Assembly: GCA_031769625.1 (NCBI GenBank)
Contig: JAUIMM010000135.1
Span: forward strand, 7,801,501 to 7,865,500
Length of the DNA stretch: 64,000 nucleotides
Direction: 5' to 3'
Source: Taudactylus pleione
Lineage: Eukaryota; Chordata; Amphibia; Anura; Myobatrachidae
In this document: piece by piece, positions 18,749 to 31,200 of the stretch
Position numbering within the stretch: position 1 is the first letter of the stretch
Layout of the letters: the number at the start of each line of letters is the position of its first letter
Program-made: the position numbers and the translations under genes
The notes under the pieces: generated by a model
Told to the model about the DNA's origin: nothing
Databases searched by the model: none
The model's input: only the letters and a program-made list of their open reading frames with translations

Positions 18749-21700
18749 GTAAGGCGTCATTAAATATAAACCTTTTCTTATTTGTAACATGTAATTCAAA
18801 TTTCATATGGTGTCATGTTAGAATGGATTCCTGCTGATGGTGATATAAAAGTTCTTTGGATATCCTTTACGAGACTTGGAGTACAGTGGTGATGAGGTTC
18901 TGGTTTTCCAAGAAGTTCCTATACTATTTTAAATTTACAGAATGGCAAGTCCTAAAGTCTCCTATTCATTACATCATACCAGACATTGAAAGCTGTGACA
19001 TTCACCATTTATTATCCAAAACATTTATATGTTGACCAGCAAGAGTCATAAAGGGTAACCCAATAGGATTTCCCAAAATGTAATACAGAGGCATACAGTA
19101 TAAATGGTTGCACAATCATTGTCTCAACGTGCACACTCAAAGTGACAAGATTTCAGTACAGTTGTTTACCTGGCAAGGCCCATGTTTGTGCTTTTCACTT
19201 GTACTGTATGTGCACTAATGCATTCATTTATCATTGACTTTTACATGCTTGGGCAGGATAATTGTAGCTGAAAGCATAGGCAAATGCAGGGGGGGTTAAA
19301 ATCAGGCATTTGGAAACCCCCCTCTAGAAATCCTGCGTTTGCCACTGGAAAGCACCATGACACCTTGTACTACACTCTGGAAAGTGATGAATTGGAGAGT
19401 GATAAACTACCAACCAATCAGCTCCTAACTGTCATTTTAACAAACGCCTGTAACATGACAGTTAGGAGCTGATTTGTTGGTAATTTATCACTGTCCAATT
19501 TATCAGAGCTTAGTACTTCTCCATTTGTAACATCTGGTATGGTTCAGAAGTAAAGTTATTACGAGGGAACCAATGCAGCATTCCCTAATATCACTGTATG
19601 ATTCATTTCCCAATATTATACCTTTTTTTAGTGGTAAAAATTACTATATGTACAGTAATCAACATGACTGCAGTAGTACATACCAAATTAAACATATTTT
19701 CCCCTTGATGTAGGTCTCCTTCATCAGCTTGGGCTGTATCTGCATTATGCTGTCTTTTACTTACTCTGTTGTTCAGCCAAGTCGGGAAATGTACTATATT
19801 GTGATGCCCTATTGGATAGGATTTCCGGTGAGTAATGGCTTCAAAAATACTTTTTCTTGCATTGCTAAACACTGACACTGGTTTCATATTGTAGCAAGCC
19901 AAGCTCAATGGTCCCACTGGATATGTATTTTAAGTGAAATACTTATATGTGCATTTTAACAATACACAAGCATTACCCATGATACAATACACATAAACAT
20001 TACCCACCACTTGATTTGCAATAGACATTACAATATTGCTATCTTAAACACATGAGAATTGGCCACCAGCATTTAACATGTTTGACAGTATTTCACTTAG
20101 AATACACTTATCCATATGCCTTACAAACAGGGCCGTAACTAGGGGCTTGCGAGAGGTGCTGCCACACAGGGCACAGGGTCCTTTGGGTGACACAATTGCT
20201 CACCCACGCCTCCCTGCATCTGACTAGCAGGGTGCTTAGAATCAGAGCCGTAACTAGACTTTTTGGTGCCCTGTGCCAAAAAGAGCATTGGCGCCCCCCT
20301 CATTTTTCAAAGGGACATAATGCACCCAAAAAAGGGCCATGGCCTCATGGGGAAGGGCCAGGGAAGAGATAGGAGAGGCCAGGAGATGCTGGGGTTGAAA
20401 TAAGAGGAAGCTACAAGCAAGAATGATAATAAACAGAAATTTGACAGGCCCAAACAGCGCCCCCTGACCTGTGGTGCCCTGTGCGATGGCACCGGCCACA
20501 CTACCCTAGCTACGGCCCTGCTTAGAATAGCACCCTGCAGTCAGAATCTCTGCAGCAGTGCTGCCTAGACGTCCATAGAACACTTTAGACGTCCACACCA
20601 CTGCCCTTACAGCCCCATTGCATCGCTTTAACCACCACGGAGGGGTGTGGTCTGCACCGGGCATCGGGAGCGCTAGTTACTGCGCTCCTTACAAAGGGTT
20701 GGTGCATGGGCGTAACTAGTATAGGTGCGAGGGGTGCAGCTGCTATGATGCCCAGAGCTGAGAGGACTCATCTTCCTTGTCAAAGTTACATGTGTTACAT
20801 ACATTTTTCACCATTGGGTGGTATATAATTAGGGGCCTTTTGCTATGGAGATTTCAAACACCTAGTTACGCCCCATAGTTGGTTGCATCTGTTCAAGACA
20901 TATGAAGTCAGTTTTCCACTCGCTAAAATGATTTATTTATTCATAAAATAAAGTGTTACTTGAGAAAAACAGGTGAAAAATCAGTTATGTAGAAAAGTTT
21001 ACTGAACTATAGCATGCGGGAAAAACAAATGGGAAACTCATTGACCTGTCACAACTAAAGCTCACAGACACGCAATATGAAGTACAGTATTCTGCTATGA
21101 ACATGTTGCAGCATTCATATACAGAGCTGCAGGCAGCCTAAATGAGGAGACTGTAGAAACCAGTATCCGGTCATTAGGTCTACATTGTCTAGATAGACAA
21201 TGTTTGGGTAGACAATGGAAGATAGACAGGCAATAGATAGACAGGGACTGAAGGTAGACAGAGTTTGAAGGTCGACACACTAAAGGTAGACTAGTAACAA
21301 GGTCGGCAGGTATGAATGTCGACAGGCAGTAGGTCGACAGGGACTGAAGGTCAACAGGGTCAGAAGGTTGACACACTAAAGGTCGACTGGTAACAAGGTC
21401 GACAGGTATGAAGGTCGACAGGCAGTGGGTTCGACAGGGACTGAAGGTCAACAGGGTATGAAGGTCAACACACTAAAGGTCAACTGCTAACAAGGTCGAC
21501 ATGTACTGAAGGTCAACATGGTCATTAGGGCAACACTCATATGGTCGACATGCAAATGGTCGACACATGGTTTGTTTTATTTTTTTAGCCCTAATCTTTA
21601 CCCTAACCCTTCTCTTGGTGCCTAACCCTAACCCTCCCTCCTGATGCCTAAGCCTAACTGTCAGGGTAAGTGCTTAACCCTAACCGTCGGGGTAAGTGCC

Positions 21701-24603
21701 TAACCGTCGGGGTAAGTGCCTAACCCTAACCATTGGAATAAGTGTCTAACCCTAACCGTCAGAGTAAGTGCCTAACCCTAAGTTCCTAACCCTAACCGTA
21801 AAAAAAAAGTGTTGACCATTTGACTATGTGAGTCTCGACCTACTGCCTGTCGACCTTCATACCTGTCGACCTTGTTACCAGTCGAACTTTAGTGTGTTGA
21901 CTTTCTGACCCTGTCGACCTGCAGTCCCTGTTGACTTACTTGCCTGTCGACATTCATACCTGTCGACCATGTTACCAGTCGACCTTTAGGTCGACCTTCT
22001 GATCCTGTCGACCTACTGCCTGTCGACCTTCTGTACCTGTTGACCTATTGCATGTCGACCTTCAGTACCTGTCGACCTTGTCACCAGTCGACCTTTAGTG
22101 TGTCGACCTTCAGACCCTGTTGACCTTCAGTCCCTGTCTATTTATTGCCTGTCTATCTTCCATTGTCTACCCAAACATTGTCTATCTAGATAATGTAGAC
22201 CTAATGATCCACACCCGTAGAAACCGTACCAGGCCCGAAAAAAGATTTCCTTATAGTGCGGCATGAGAAAATATAACAAGAGGACATATTGCAATCTATC
22301 ATCAGTATCTTTCTCATTTCTCTGAGACATGGCTCTCCACTGTCCGCATTAATCTTTGTGCTTAATGTATAGAGCTGGAATCAAAGCAGTCTTGGACATC
22401 ACTGGAGTGCATTCCAATACTCAAAGACAAATTATCGCTATACGCTGACAATATAATGCTCTCCTAAGAGGGTATTAATGAAAGCTTGGAGAGAGATTAA
22501 ATTGTGAGAGATAAAGTACCAACCAATCAGCTCCTACTTGTCATGGTACAGGCTGTGTTTGAAAAACAACAGTTAGGAGCAGATTGGTTGGTACCAATTT
22601 TATCTCCAATCTTTCATGAATACCCCTCATATTTGCATCCTTTGTCTGCTCCCCTGTCTTCAAATATATGTGTCGTATTCATAGCATGGAATATACTCAG
22701 ATAAAACTGAGAGTTTGGACCTCAATGTCTCCCAATCAGAAAACTTCATCAGAGGAGTATTAATTTTAATTGGCATTCTTCTAAATTCAAAAACCTTCGG
22801 ATGTATATCACCAAGTGTTATATAGAAGATCTGAACGCAGCTAACTTTTCCCTCATTCCTGTTAGCTAAGACACACAGTAATTTCGATCTGTCTCACTGG
22901 AATAATTCTACATTTCTTGGATAAGGTGGATGAATGCTTTTACTCTAATGCCTCTCTACCTCTTCCAAATGCTTCCAGTGAGTGTTACCCTCGATTTCTC
23001 TAATGGATGAAAATTGGCTGTAGGTAGGGTTAGGTTTAGGGGTTAGGCACTAGGGGGAGGGTTAGGGTTAGGCACTAGGAGGAGGGTTAGGGTTAGGCAC
23101 CACGGGTGGAGGGTTAGGTTTAGGGTGCGGGGAGGGGAGGCGGAGGTTAGGTTCAGGCACTAGGTTGGAGGTCAGGGTTAGCCACCAAAGAGGGAGGGCT
23201 AGGGTAGGGAGAGGGGGAGGATTAGCATACTGACCGACTAGTGTCTGTATGCTAGCCCTGTTGGGATGCCGGTGTTGGGATTCTGACAGATGATTCCCAA
23301 CTATCGGCATCCCATACATATATAAAATGTATTGGTCTGTTTGTGTATTTGGTTATGCATTCGGACACCCCTTCACCGATTAGGAAGAAAGCAACACGAG
23401 GTTGTCCAGTTGGATCCTAGCCAGGTTTAAGGCAGGTTTGGGTCATGGTCAGACCTCTCATTGGTGTACGCTTGGCAGAACTGAGCCTGTTCTGAGCCTC
23501 CCACTGGATGAATATGGATGATAACTTCACAGAGTGGTAACAATGGATCCCAGAAGACATATTAGGGGGTTAAGGGTTGATACCTTTGACCCAGGGATGT
23601 TGGACAGAACGTACAGTATATAAAATACTGAGACCTTGCTGATGCAGTATAACTACCTTGTGTCTAGTTGCTGTGCTCAGTCTTGCCATGGTGTATGACC
23701 TGTGACATGAAACTGTCTTCCACAACCTCACCTCTGTAGCGCAGTTTGGCTGTTCCTCACCCAGTTTTAAGCCTCATACACAGCTGTTTCTGTTATGAAA
23801 ATAATGATCATTATCACCTGCTTTTATATGGGATGTAGTTATGTGTCACAATCCTGACGGTAGAATGCCGGCTAGGGATTTATTATAGTTGTCGAAATAC
23901 CGCCGACTATCATAATCCAAGAGCCGGAATACAGGTCGACGCGTGCCCGAATGAGGTAAGTCCAGGGCGCCCGCCCTGTTAGCCATGGGGGGGAGGGTTA
24001 GGTTTAGGGCACTTAGCTGGGTTAGCATTAGGTTTTGGGGGGGAGGGTACCCCTGGGGGAGGGTTAGCGTTAGGCACCCCCAGGGAGATATTAGGGCTAG
24101 GCACCCCCCCGGGAGGGTTAGGTTTAGGGAGCGGTAAGTGGGCATTAGTGTTAGGCACCCCCGTGGGGAGGTTAGGGTTAGGCACTAGGGGGGGTGGTTA
24201 GGGTTAGGCACCACTAAGGGAGGGTTGGGGGGGGTCAGGGGAGGTTAGGATATTTACTTGCCTTTGAAGGGATCTCCTCCTGTTAGGCAGCCGCTGTCGG
24301 ATTTAAACCGGCGGCTAAACAGCTGCTTGCATTTCAATCCCATTCTGTTTGGTATGATTGGTTAATCATACATCTGACTATAATCCCACATAATCCCTGA
24401 CATTGTGAAAGTGTACCTAGAATAATTCATGATGTTTTGAAGGCAAAGGGTGGTCACACCAAATATTGATTTTATTTAGTTTCCTCTTCTGTTCATTCAC
24501 TTTGCATTTTGTTATTTGATAAAAATAAACTATTAGCACTTTTATTTTTGACAGCATTGTTACTTTGCAGCACTTTTTCCACAACTGCCTAAAACTTTTG
24601 CAC

Positions 24604-24645
<42 letters not shown>

Positions 24646-25219
24646 CAATGCGTGTGTTCTAGCTCGACTCGACCTTCTTCAGTGTCACACTTGGTCACTG
24701 TACTTAAGGCAGAATGGCAAAACATACCATCTGCTGTATTATTTATCTGTATCACTTTTCTAAAGTTCTTAAATTCACACCCACCAAGTAGTTGAATTTG
24801 TTTTATTAGTGTACCAAAATTCACAAGGAAACTTTCTCTAAGAAGACAATATCATCCTATTATCACCAATCATGCTTCAGAAATTGCTAAATATCATAGC
24901 ACTAATAAAATTAAAATGTATTATTTTGCAATACATTGACTGTGATTAAAGAGGGAAGCTTGTCCTATTAATAAGAGATGCCTATAATCTATACTTACAG
25001 ACCTAATATCATGTAACTTGGACTAGGTTTTTGCTTCTATAGCATTATTAACATTCATTCCAGTCATTTCCAGTAAATTTTGGCCCCCTCACAGTACGAC
25101 CGTTGGAATTAAATGCGATACAAAAGACATAAGATCTGTTTTTAAATCTGAGTTCCCAAGTGTGAGAAGACCTGAGTCGGGATTCGGTTCTATTTGGGAC
25201 CCCATCCATACTGTTCAAA

Positions 25220-25266
<47 letters not shown>

Positions 25267-28200
25267 GGAGTCCCATTCATTGCAATCCAATTACAAGTGG
25301 TATCTCATGCACTCAAAATTTTTTCGGAGGGCCAAACCTGCCACTTTTCACAGCAAATTGTCCAATGAGCAGGAACTCTATTATGTTTGTGTGCCCAAAA
25401 TCTCCATTTATTGCACTGGATTGCAGTGGCCCCACATACTCTTTATATAGAGCAGAATATAAACTACAATCACACCTGCTTCTAATTATCTGTTTTCTTA
25501 TAGTTCATTATATCTGGTGCCCTGAGTGTCGTGTCTTTCAGATATCCAAAGGCATGCTGGGTAAGGGTTTTGACTCTTATTTTCCTCTTTTATTTTACTT
25601 AGATTCTATAATGTGCATATGAGTAAAAAATGTTATATAATGCATAGCACAGGTCTCCCCAACCAAGACAGTTTTTGCCACTGCAAATTAGTGTAGATGT
25701 TAAATAAATTTGGTTGGTTTCAGCCGAATTCCGTAGAACAAGGAAGGTGGGTTTTAAAACTAGAGATGTAAAATTGGGCAGGAAAACAATGTTTTCTATT
25801 TTGTTCCAACTCACCAGATCCAAATGTTACTTCACCCGTCCCACTTCTTCAGCCATTTTAAAATTCCCGTAAGAGAAGCAGGTAGCACAACATTGCGAGT
25901 TAGAGCTGAGGAAGGTGCTTGAAAGTTGTTAATTGGCTGTTCCTGTTGTCGTATGTTAAGGCATAAAGGTCGGTATTCAATTAGCATGGGTAAATTATCA
26001 CTGCTAATGGATTCCCCGGGGGCTATACAATTAGCTCCGAAGTCCAGCCCAACACCGGCACTTATCAGTGATTTTTTTTCGGGACATGATGTGTCCCAAA
26101 AATGAATCCCCAAAAAGAGCTGTATTTCAGTTGCCGCAATGGCAAAAACACATAGGTCCATGAACTAATCACGGATCCTATGTGTTTTCGGCTGAATAAT
26201 CTTATTTGTACGAACAAACAATTAGGATACCGCGATAAAAAAGCATTAAATCAGCGAAGTAATGATTTTATATACTTTTTTTTTTTTTTTTAAACAAAAA
26301 CTCCTATTATATAGAGGGGTGAATTTTACTCTAATTTTACGAATTCTATATATAGTTAAATACAAGTTTTTACTTTTAATTCTGATTGATCATTTTAAGA
26401 ATACAGATAATACATGCATTAATACTAACAAAAGGAATGAGATGTCATCGTAAAAAAAAAAACACATTCAACATACATTGTTTCACCTCTCTTATTGCCA
26501 TTTCTTGGTCCAGTCATTGTGCACTAAGGATACATTACTTCAGACAACCTCTTCAAATTCCCTTCTATAAGAAACAGATTTAAAACTAATTTATTCTATT
26601 CACTAAAATTAGAGATGTGTGCCGACCCTTGGACTTTGGATCCGAAATCACCTTCGTGTTATTATTATTATTATTATTATCATTTATTTATATGGTGCCA
26701 TATATTTACTTTTTTATTGGTTTTGGTTTTGCAAAACCACCCTCACATGTTTTGATTTTGCTTGTTGATCTGTATTTTTCGTAAATTGAAAAAGGGAAAT
26801 AAAAAAATTTCATTTTGACCTATGTACATGCAATCCAAAACTCCGTGGGAAGATCCGAACTGGGACTCGGTTAGACTTTGTACCCCAAAGTGATTCTGAA
26901 CTCGGATTTGGTTCGACACGGAACCCCTAAATTTGGTTGTTGGCGGTTCTCTGGGAAACAAACCCACACATCTCTAACTAAAATATAGTGTAGTTTATTG
27001 TGTTTGTCACAATAATGGATGAAAACTCTTAGGGGTATATTTACTAAAGTGCAGGTTTTTAGAAGTGGAGATGTTGCTTATAGCAACAAACCAGATTATA
27101 GCTATTATCTTCTAGAAGGTGCTAGATATCTGATAAGTAGAATCTGATTGGTTGCTATGGGCAACACTTCCACTTCTAAAAACCCGCACTTTAGTAAATA
27201 TATTCCTTACTGTGCCATTCAGCAACACACCCAAAAGACTTTTCCAGATTCTCAAATGTAACTGCAACACTATTTTAATAATAGATACAGGGCTCTATTT
27301 ATTAACATGATTTTTATTAAAATAAAGTGAAAAAGGGTGTTTTCACACCCGTTTCACATTATTTTAGTATCACCTATAGTTATTACAGGGCAATTGAAGT
27401 AGAATTCATAAAATTCTACTCCAACCCCTAAGTATCACTTATTTTTAGTAAGCAGATCGCATTTCCCATAATTGTAATGGGAAATGTGATCTGGCCAAAG
27501 TTTGTAAAAATAAATTGTAAAAAAATATCGGGGAAAGCCCTGTTATAATAACGCCATCTGGAGGTGGCGTTATCCAGGGTCTCCCCCAGTTACCGGCCTC
27601 CTACTCTGCTCTAACGGGCAGAGCAGAGCCGGGAGTCGGTCCCAGTAATCAGCTGTGTGGTCTAAACAGACCGCAAGCTGATTACTGTAAAAAAAAGAAA
27701 ACAAAAAATGTATAAAAAATGTTTTACTTACCTGGCTCCAGGGACTGGTGATCGAGGCTCCGGTGATGTCTCCCCTCCGGTCAGCTGGTCTTCCATATTG
27801 CCTGGGGGGCCAGTCATCAGGTGATCGGGTCCCAGTGCAGTATGGGAGATCACCTGATCGGAGGCATGGAGGACATCACCGGAGGCCCGGATCATGCAGG
27901 TAAGTGTAATTAAGGGAGAGGGGGGGTTGCGGGGGGGGGGGAGGGGGGTCCGCGATCGTGGGGAGCTTAGCACCGGGGGGTAGCAGTGGCGGGCGGTCGG
28001 TGCATGCGCGGGCACTTCGTCACAGTATTTTTTGCGAAAGTACCGTGACTAGTGTGCGGAGGGAATTTGCAGGGACAGAGCTTTATCACAAGCTGTGTCC
28101 CTGCAAGGGATTTGTAGTAAATCCCTGTGATATTGCCTGAATTCGCAATGCAAATTCAGTCGATAATATCACACTACAATCTGCATTCAATATGCGGATT

Positions 28201-31200
28201 GTAGTAAATAGAGCCCACAGTGCAGTCACCGCATTGAATACATGCAGTCATATCACTTTAGGTGGGCACAAACTAGTACAAAAAGACCTGTGGACTGGTA
28301 CGTGCCTTGCAGACATCAATGCTTTCTTAAGTATTTTACAGACGTCTGGGACAAAGGGAGCCTTAATTCCCATCCAGTTCTTCCTCAAGCAGCTGCCAAG
28401 CAAGCTCGAAGCAGGATTGACTTACCTCCTTTGGGGCTGGATCTTTAATCCCCTCCCATGTTTACATTCTCTGGCCCACTGGGAGACAGGACGTGAGGAA
28501 TGCCTCTCTTTCCTATTGGATCATTTTTATCTCTAGGGGACTGGCTAGAAAAATTAGCTCCACCGCTATTTAGCCCATCCTAGGATTGCACTCTCAGTGC
28601 ATATTAAACAGTGCATATGACCGATATGCCCCATGAATATAGATCTCCTGTGGCCGACGGTGGTCCCGAGTGGGCTTAACCTTTTTTGGACGTACTCTCC
28701 TCGCTTCATACATGGGAAACCTAGGACTACAAGTAATCGTGGCCATATCCTGAAGCCCGGTGGTAAATTAAGTACTGGTAGTTGGGGCAATGTAAATACT
28801 TTGGGGTCTATTCACTAAGCCTTGGAGAGAGATAAAGTACCCTGTCTTTGATCAACTGTTTGTTTTCTGTCATGTGATCTCTTTTTATATGTTGACACCA
28901 TATCATGCTTAATGCTTATCTCTCACACATATTTATCAACAGGAAGTAATTGCCTTCATCAGTCTCTTGGCATGCCTTGGTGTTTCCATTGCGGTCATAG
29001 TCTTTACTATTGGTGATTTGGCCAGACTTTGGCAGGATGACCCTGCCTCTGTCTGTGACAAACTTTGCTATGGTAAAGACACTGATGACTATGAATACAG
29101 ACGTTCCAGAAATAATCATGAATCCCAACGGGATCTGAACAGATGCAAGACGGGACTTCGGCAGTACCAGGTGTGGATCATGGTATATGTTTGTGTGCCC
29201 AATGTGTATCTTATGCTAGAAACTCAGGTGTGGCTGTAAATACAACATAATGGGCCAAATGTAATGGATTACGAATATGTAAAAAATCTGAGTTTAGCGC
29301 TAAACTCGCATTTTTCACTCACTCGCAAATATAATAGGGTGCGACTATAGTAAAACTCGCATTTTTGGGGCTTTACTATAACTCACAAAAAAAACATCTT
29401 GCATCCAGGTGTTTTCCCATTCTCAAGATAGAACTTGGGCAATGTAAAAGAGTGCGAGTGCTTCACTCGCACATATTACTGCCTGAGAAATCGCAAAAAC
29501 AATAGACCAGCTTCAGGATAGTGAGTTTATCCTGAGCAGGTCAGAGTAACATAAAAACATGCACATATCCATGAGATGTGTGCATATAATAAAAAATATA
29601 TATTTTTAAAATGACGTGCACCCCCCCTTCACAGTAAAGCCTGTGCTGGTTTTTAAAATACAAGGGACAAAATGTGTAGGGGGTCCCCTGTATTTTAAGA
29701 ACCAGTCCATGCCAGGATTCCCTGGGGAGGTGGGGATGCCCCCAATAAAGGGGTCTCCCTCTCCAGGGTGCCCCAGGTCTGGGCTGATAGCCCAGGGCTA
29801 TCCGCGACACCCCTGGCCGTTTGGTTTGATTATGTACAGTGTAGTGTAATAAATTGTAGTAAAAATATTGTCTTTTGCAGTATAACTACAGGTCCCATCA
29901 AGGCTCCCCCGCATGCTGGTACTTGGAGAACTTGAAGTACCAGAATGCGGGGCACTATGGGCCTGCTGGTACCTTCAGTTCTACTGCAAAAGAAATATTA
30001 AGAAAACGACAAGACTTACACACCGTGACAGTACAATTCAATTTAAACATACATACACACTCACAAACATTTATACTCACCTAGTATTCCTGTAGCCATT
30101 CACGTCCACTTGTCCATGTAGCATCCATGGATACCTGTAAAAAAAAATAGACACTCACCTCTTCCTATGCATAGTTCACATCCTCTTCGGTCCATGTAGG
30201 CATCCAGGGGGTTAAAAAAAAATATGCAAAGATCCCGATCCACATAGCGTTCCTCTGCAAAGGTTTAATGCTTTGACCGGGGAACCCAGTGAAAGGGTTC
30301 CCCTGGCTGTGGCATTATTCCCCTGCTAGAAAGAGCTTGGTGCTAGTTATGGAAAATACAGAGGACACCTACTCATTTTGTCCCCTGTATTTCCACAACC
30401 AGAACTGGCTCAGCCCTGTGCAGGTAAGTAAAATACAAGGGACCCCAATGCATTTTGTCCCTTGTACTTTTAGAACCAGGACAGGCTTTACATAGTCCGT
30501 TGCTGATTCTTAAAATACAGGGGACCCCTATGCATTTTGTCCCCTGTATTTTAAAAACCAGCACAAGCTCTACAGAGCCTGGGGCTGGTTATGCTTTTGC
30601 GGGAGGAAGCCCCTCATTTAAAAAAAAAAATGTTAATGTCACTTATTTTTTAACACACAAAAGCCTTCACGAATCTCACTGATCTGTGAATGCTTCTGTA
30701 CATCTTGCACCTTTTAATTCTAATCGCATTAAAAGGTGTGAGCTTACATTGGAAATACCCGCACACATTCACATAGTGTAGTAGCCTCGAGCTCAAAAGT
30801 TTACAGGCTATTACATTTGCGAGTCCCGGCAACAACTCGCACCTTCAAAAAATGCGAAAAGGTACGAGTTGGATTTTTAACTAAAACTTGCACTCTATTA
30901 CATTTGGCCCAATATATCTTACAAATTAGTGTTTCAGTTGCCTTTTAGACGTGTAACTAAATTAAGAGTAATTTGTAATAAAGGCTTAATGGCACCTATT
31001 TTCCTTAGTTTGGAGTACAAACTATTTTAAAAATGTTTTAATTTTGGCTCAACAAATATCCCACCCTGCTAATCACAGTGTTTATGATGACTGCTGCTCC
31101 TGTTTCCTGTCTAGTTGGAGGTGAATGTCTTCATTTTTGTGTAATTTGTTCGATGAGCAGTAGTGTGGGAGTTGGCACTAGGTTGCAAGGCTAGCTGTAT

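Noticed and set aside
21590..21800. Possible telomere or subtelomere, from ccctaa words
   Set aside because: The words are interrupted, form the loop of a foldback element, and similar words occur in seven dispersed miniature elements.
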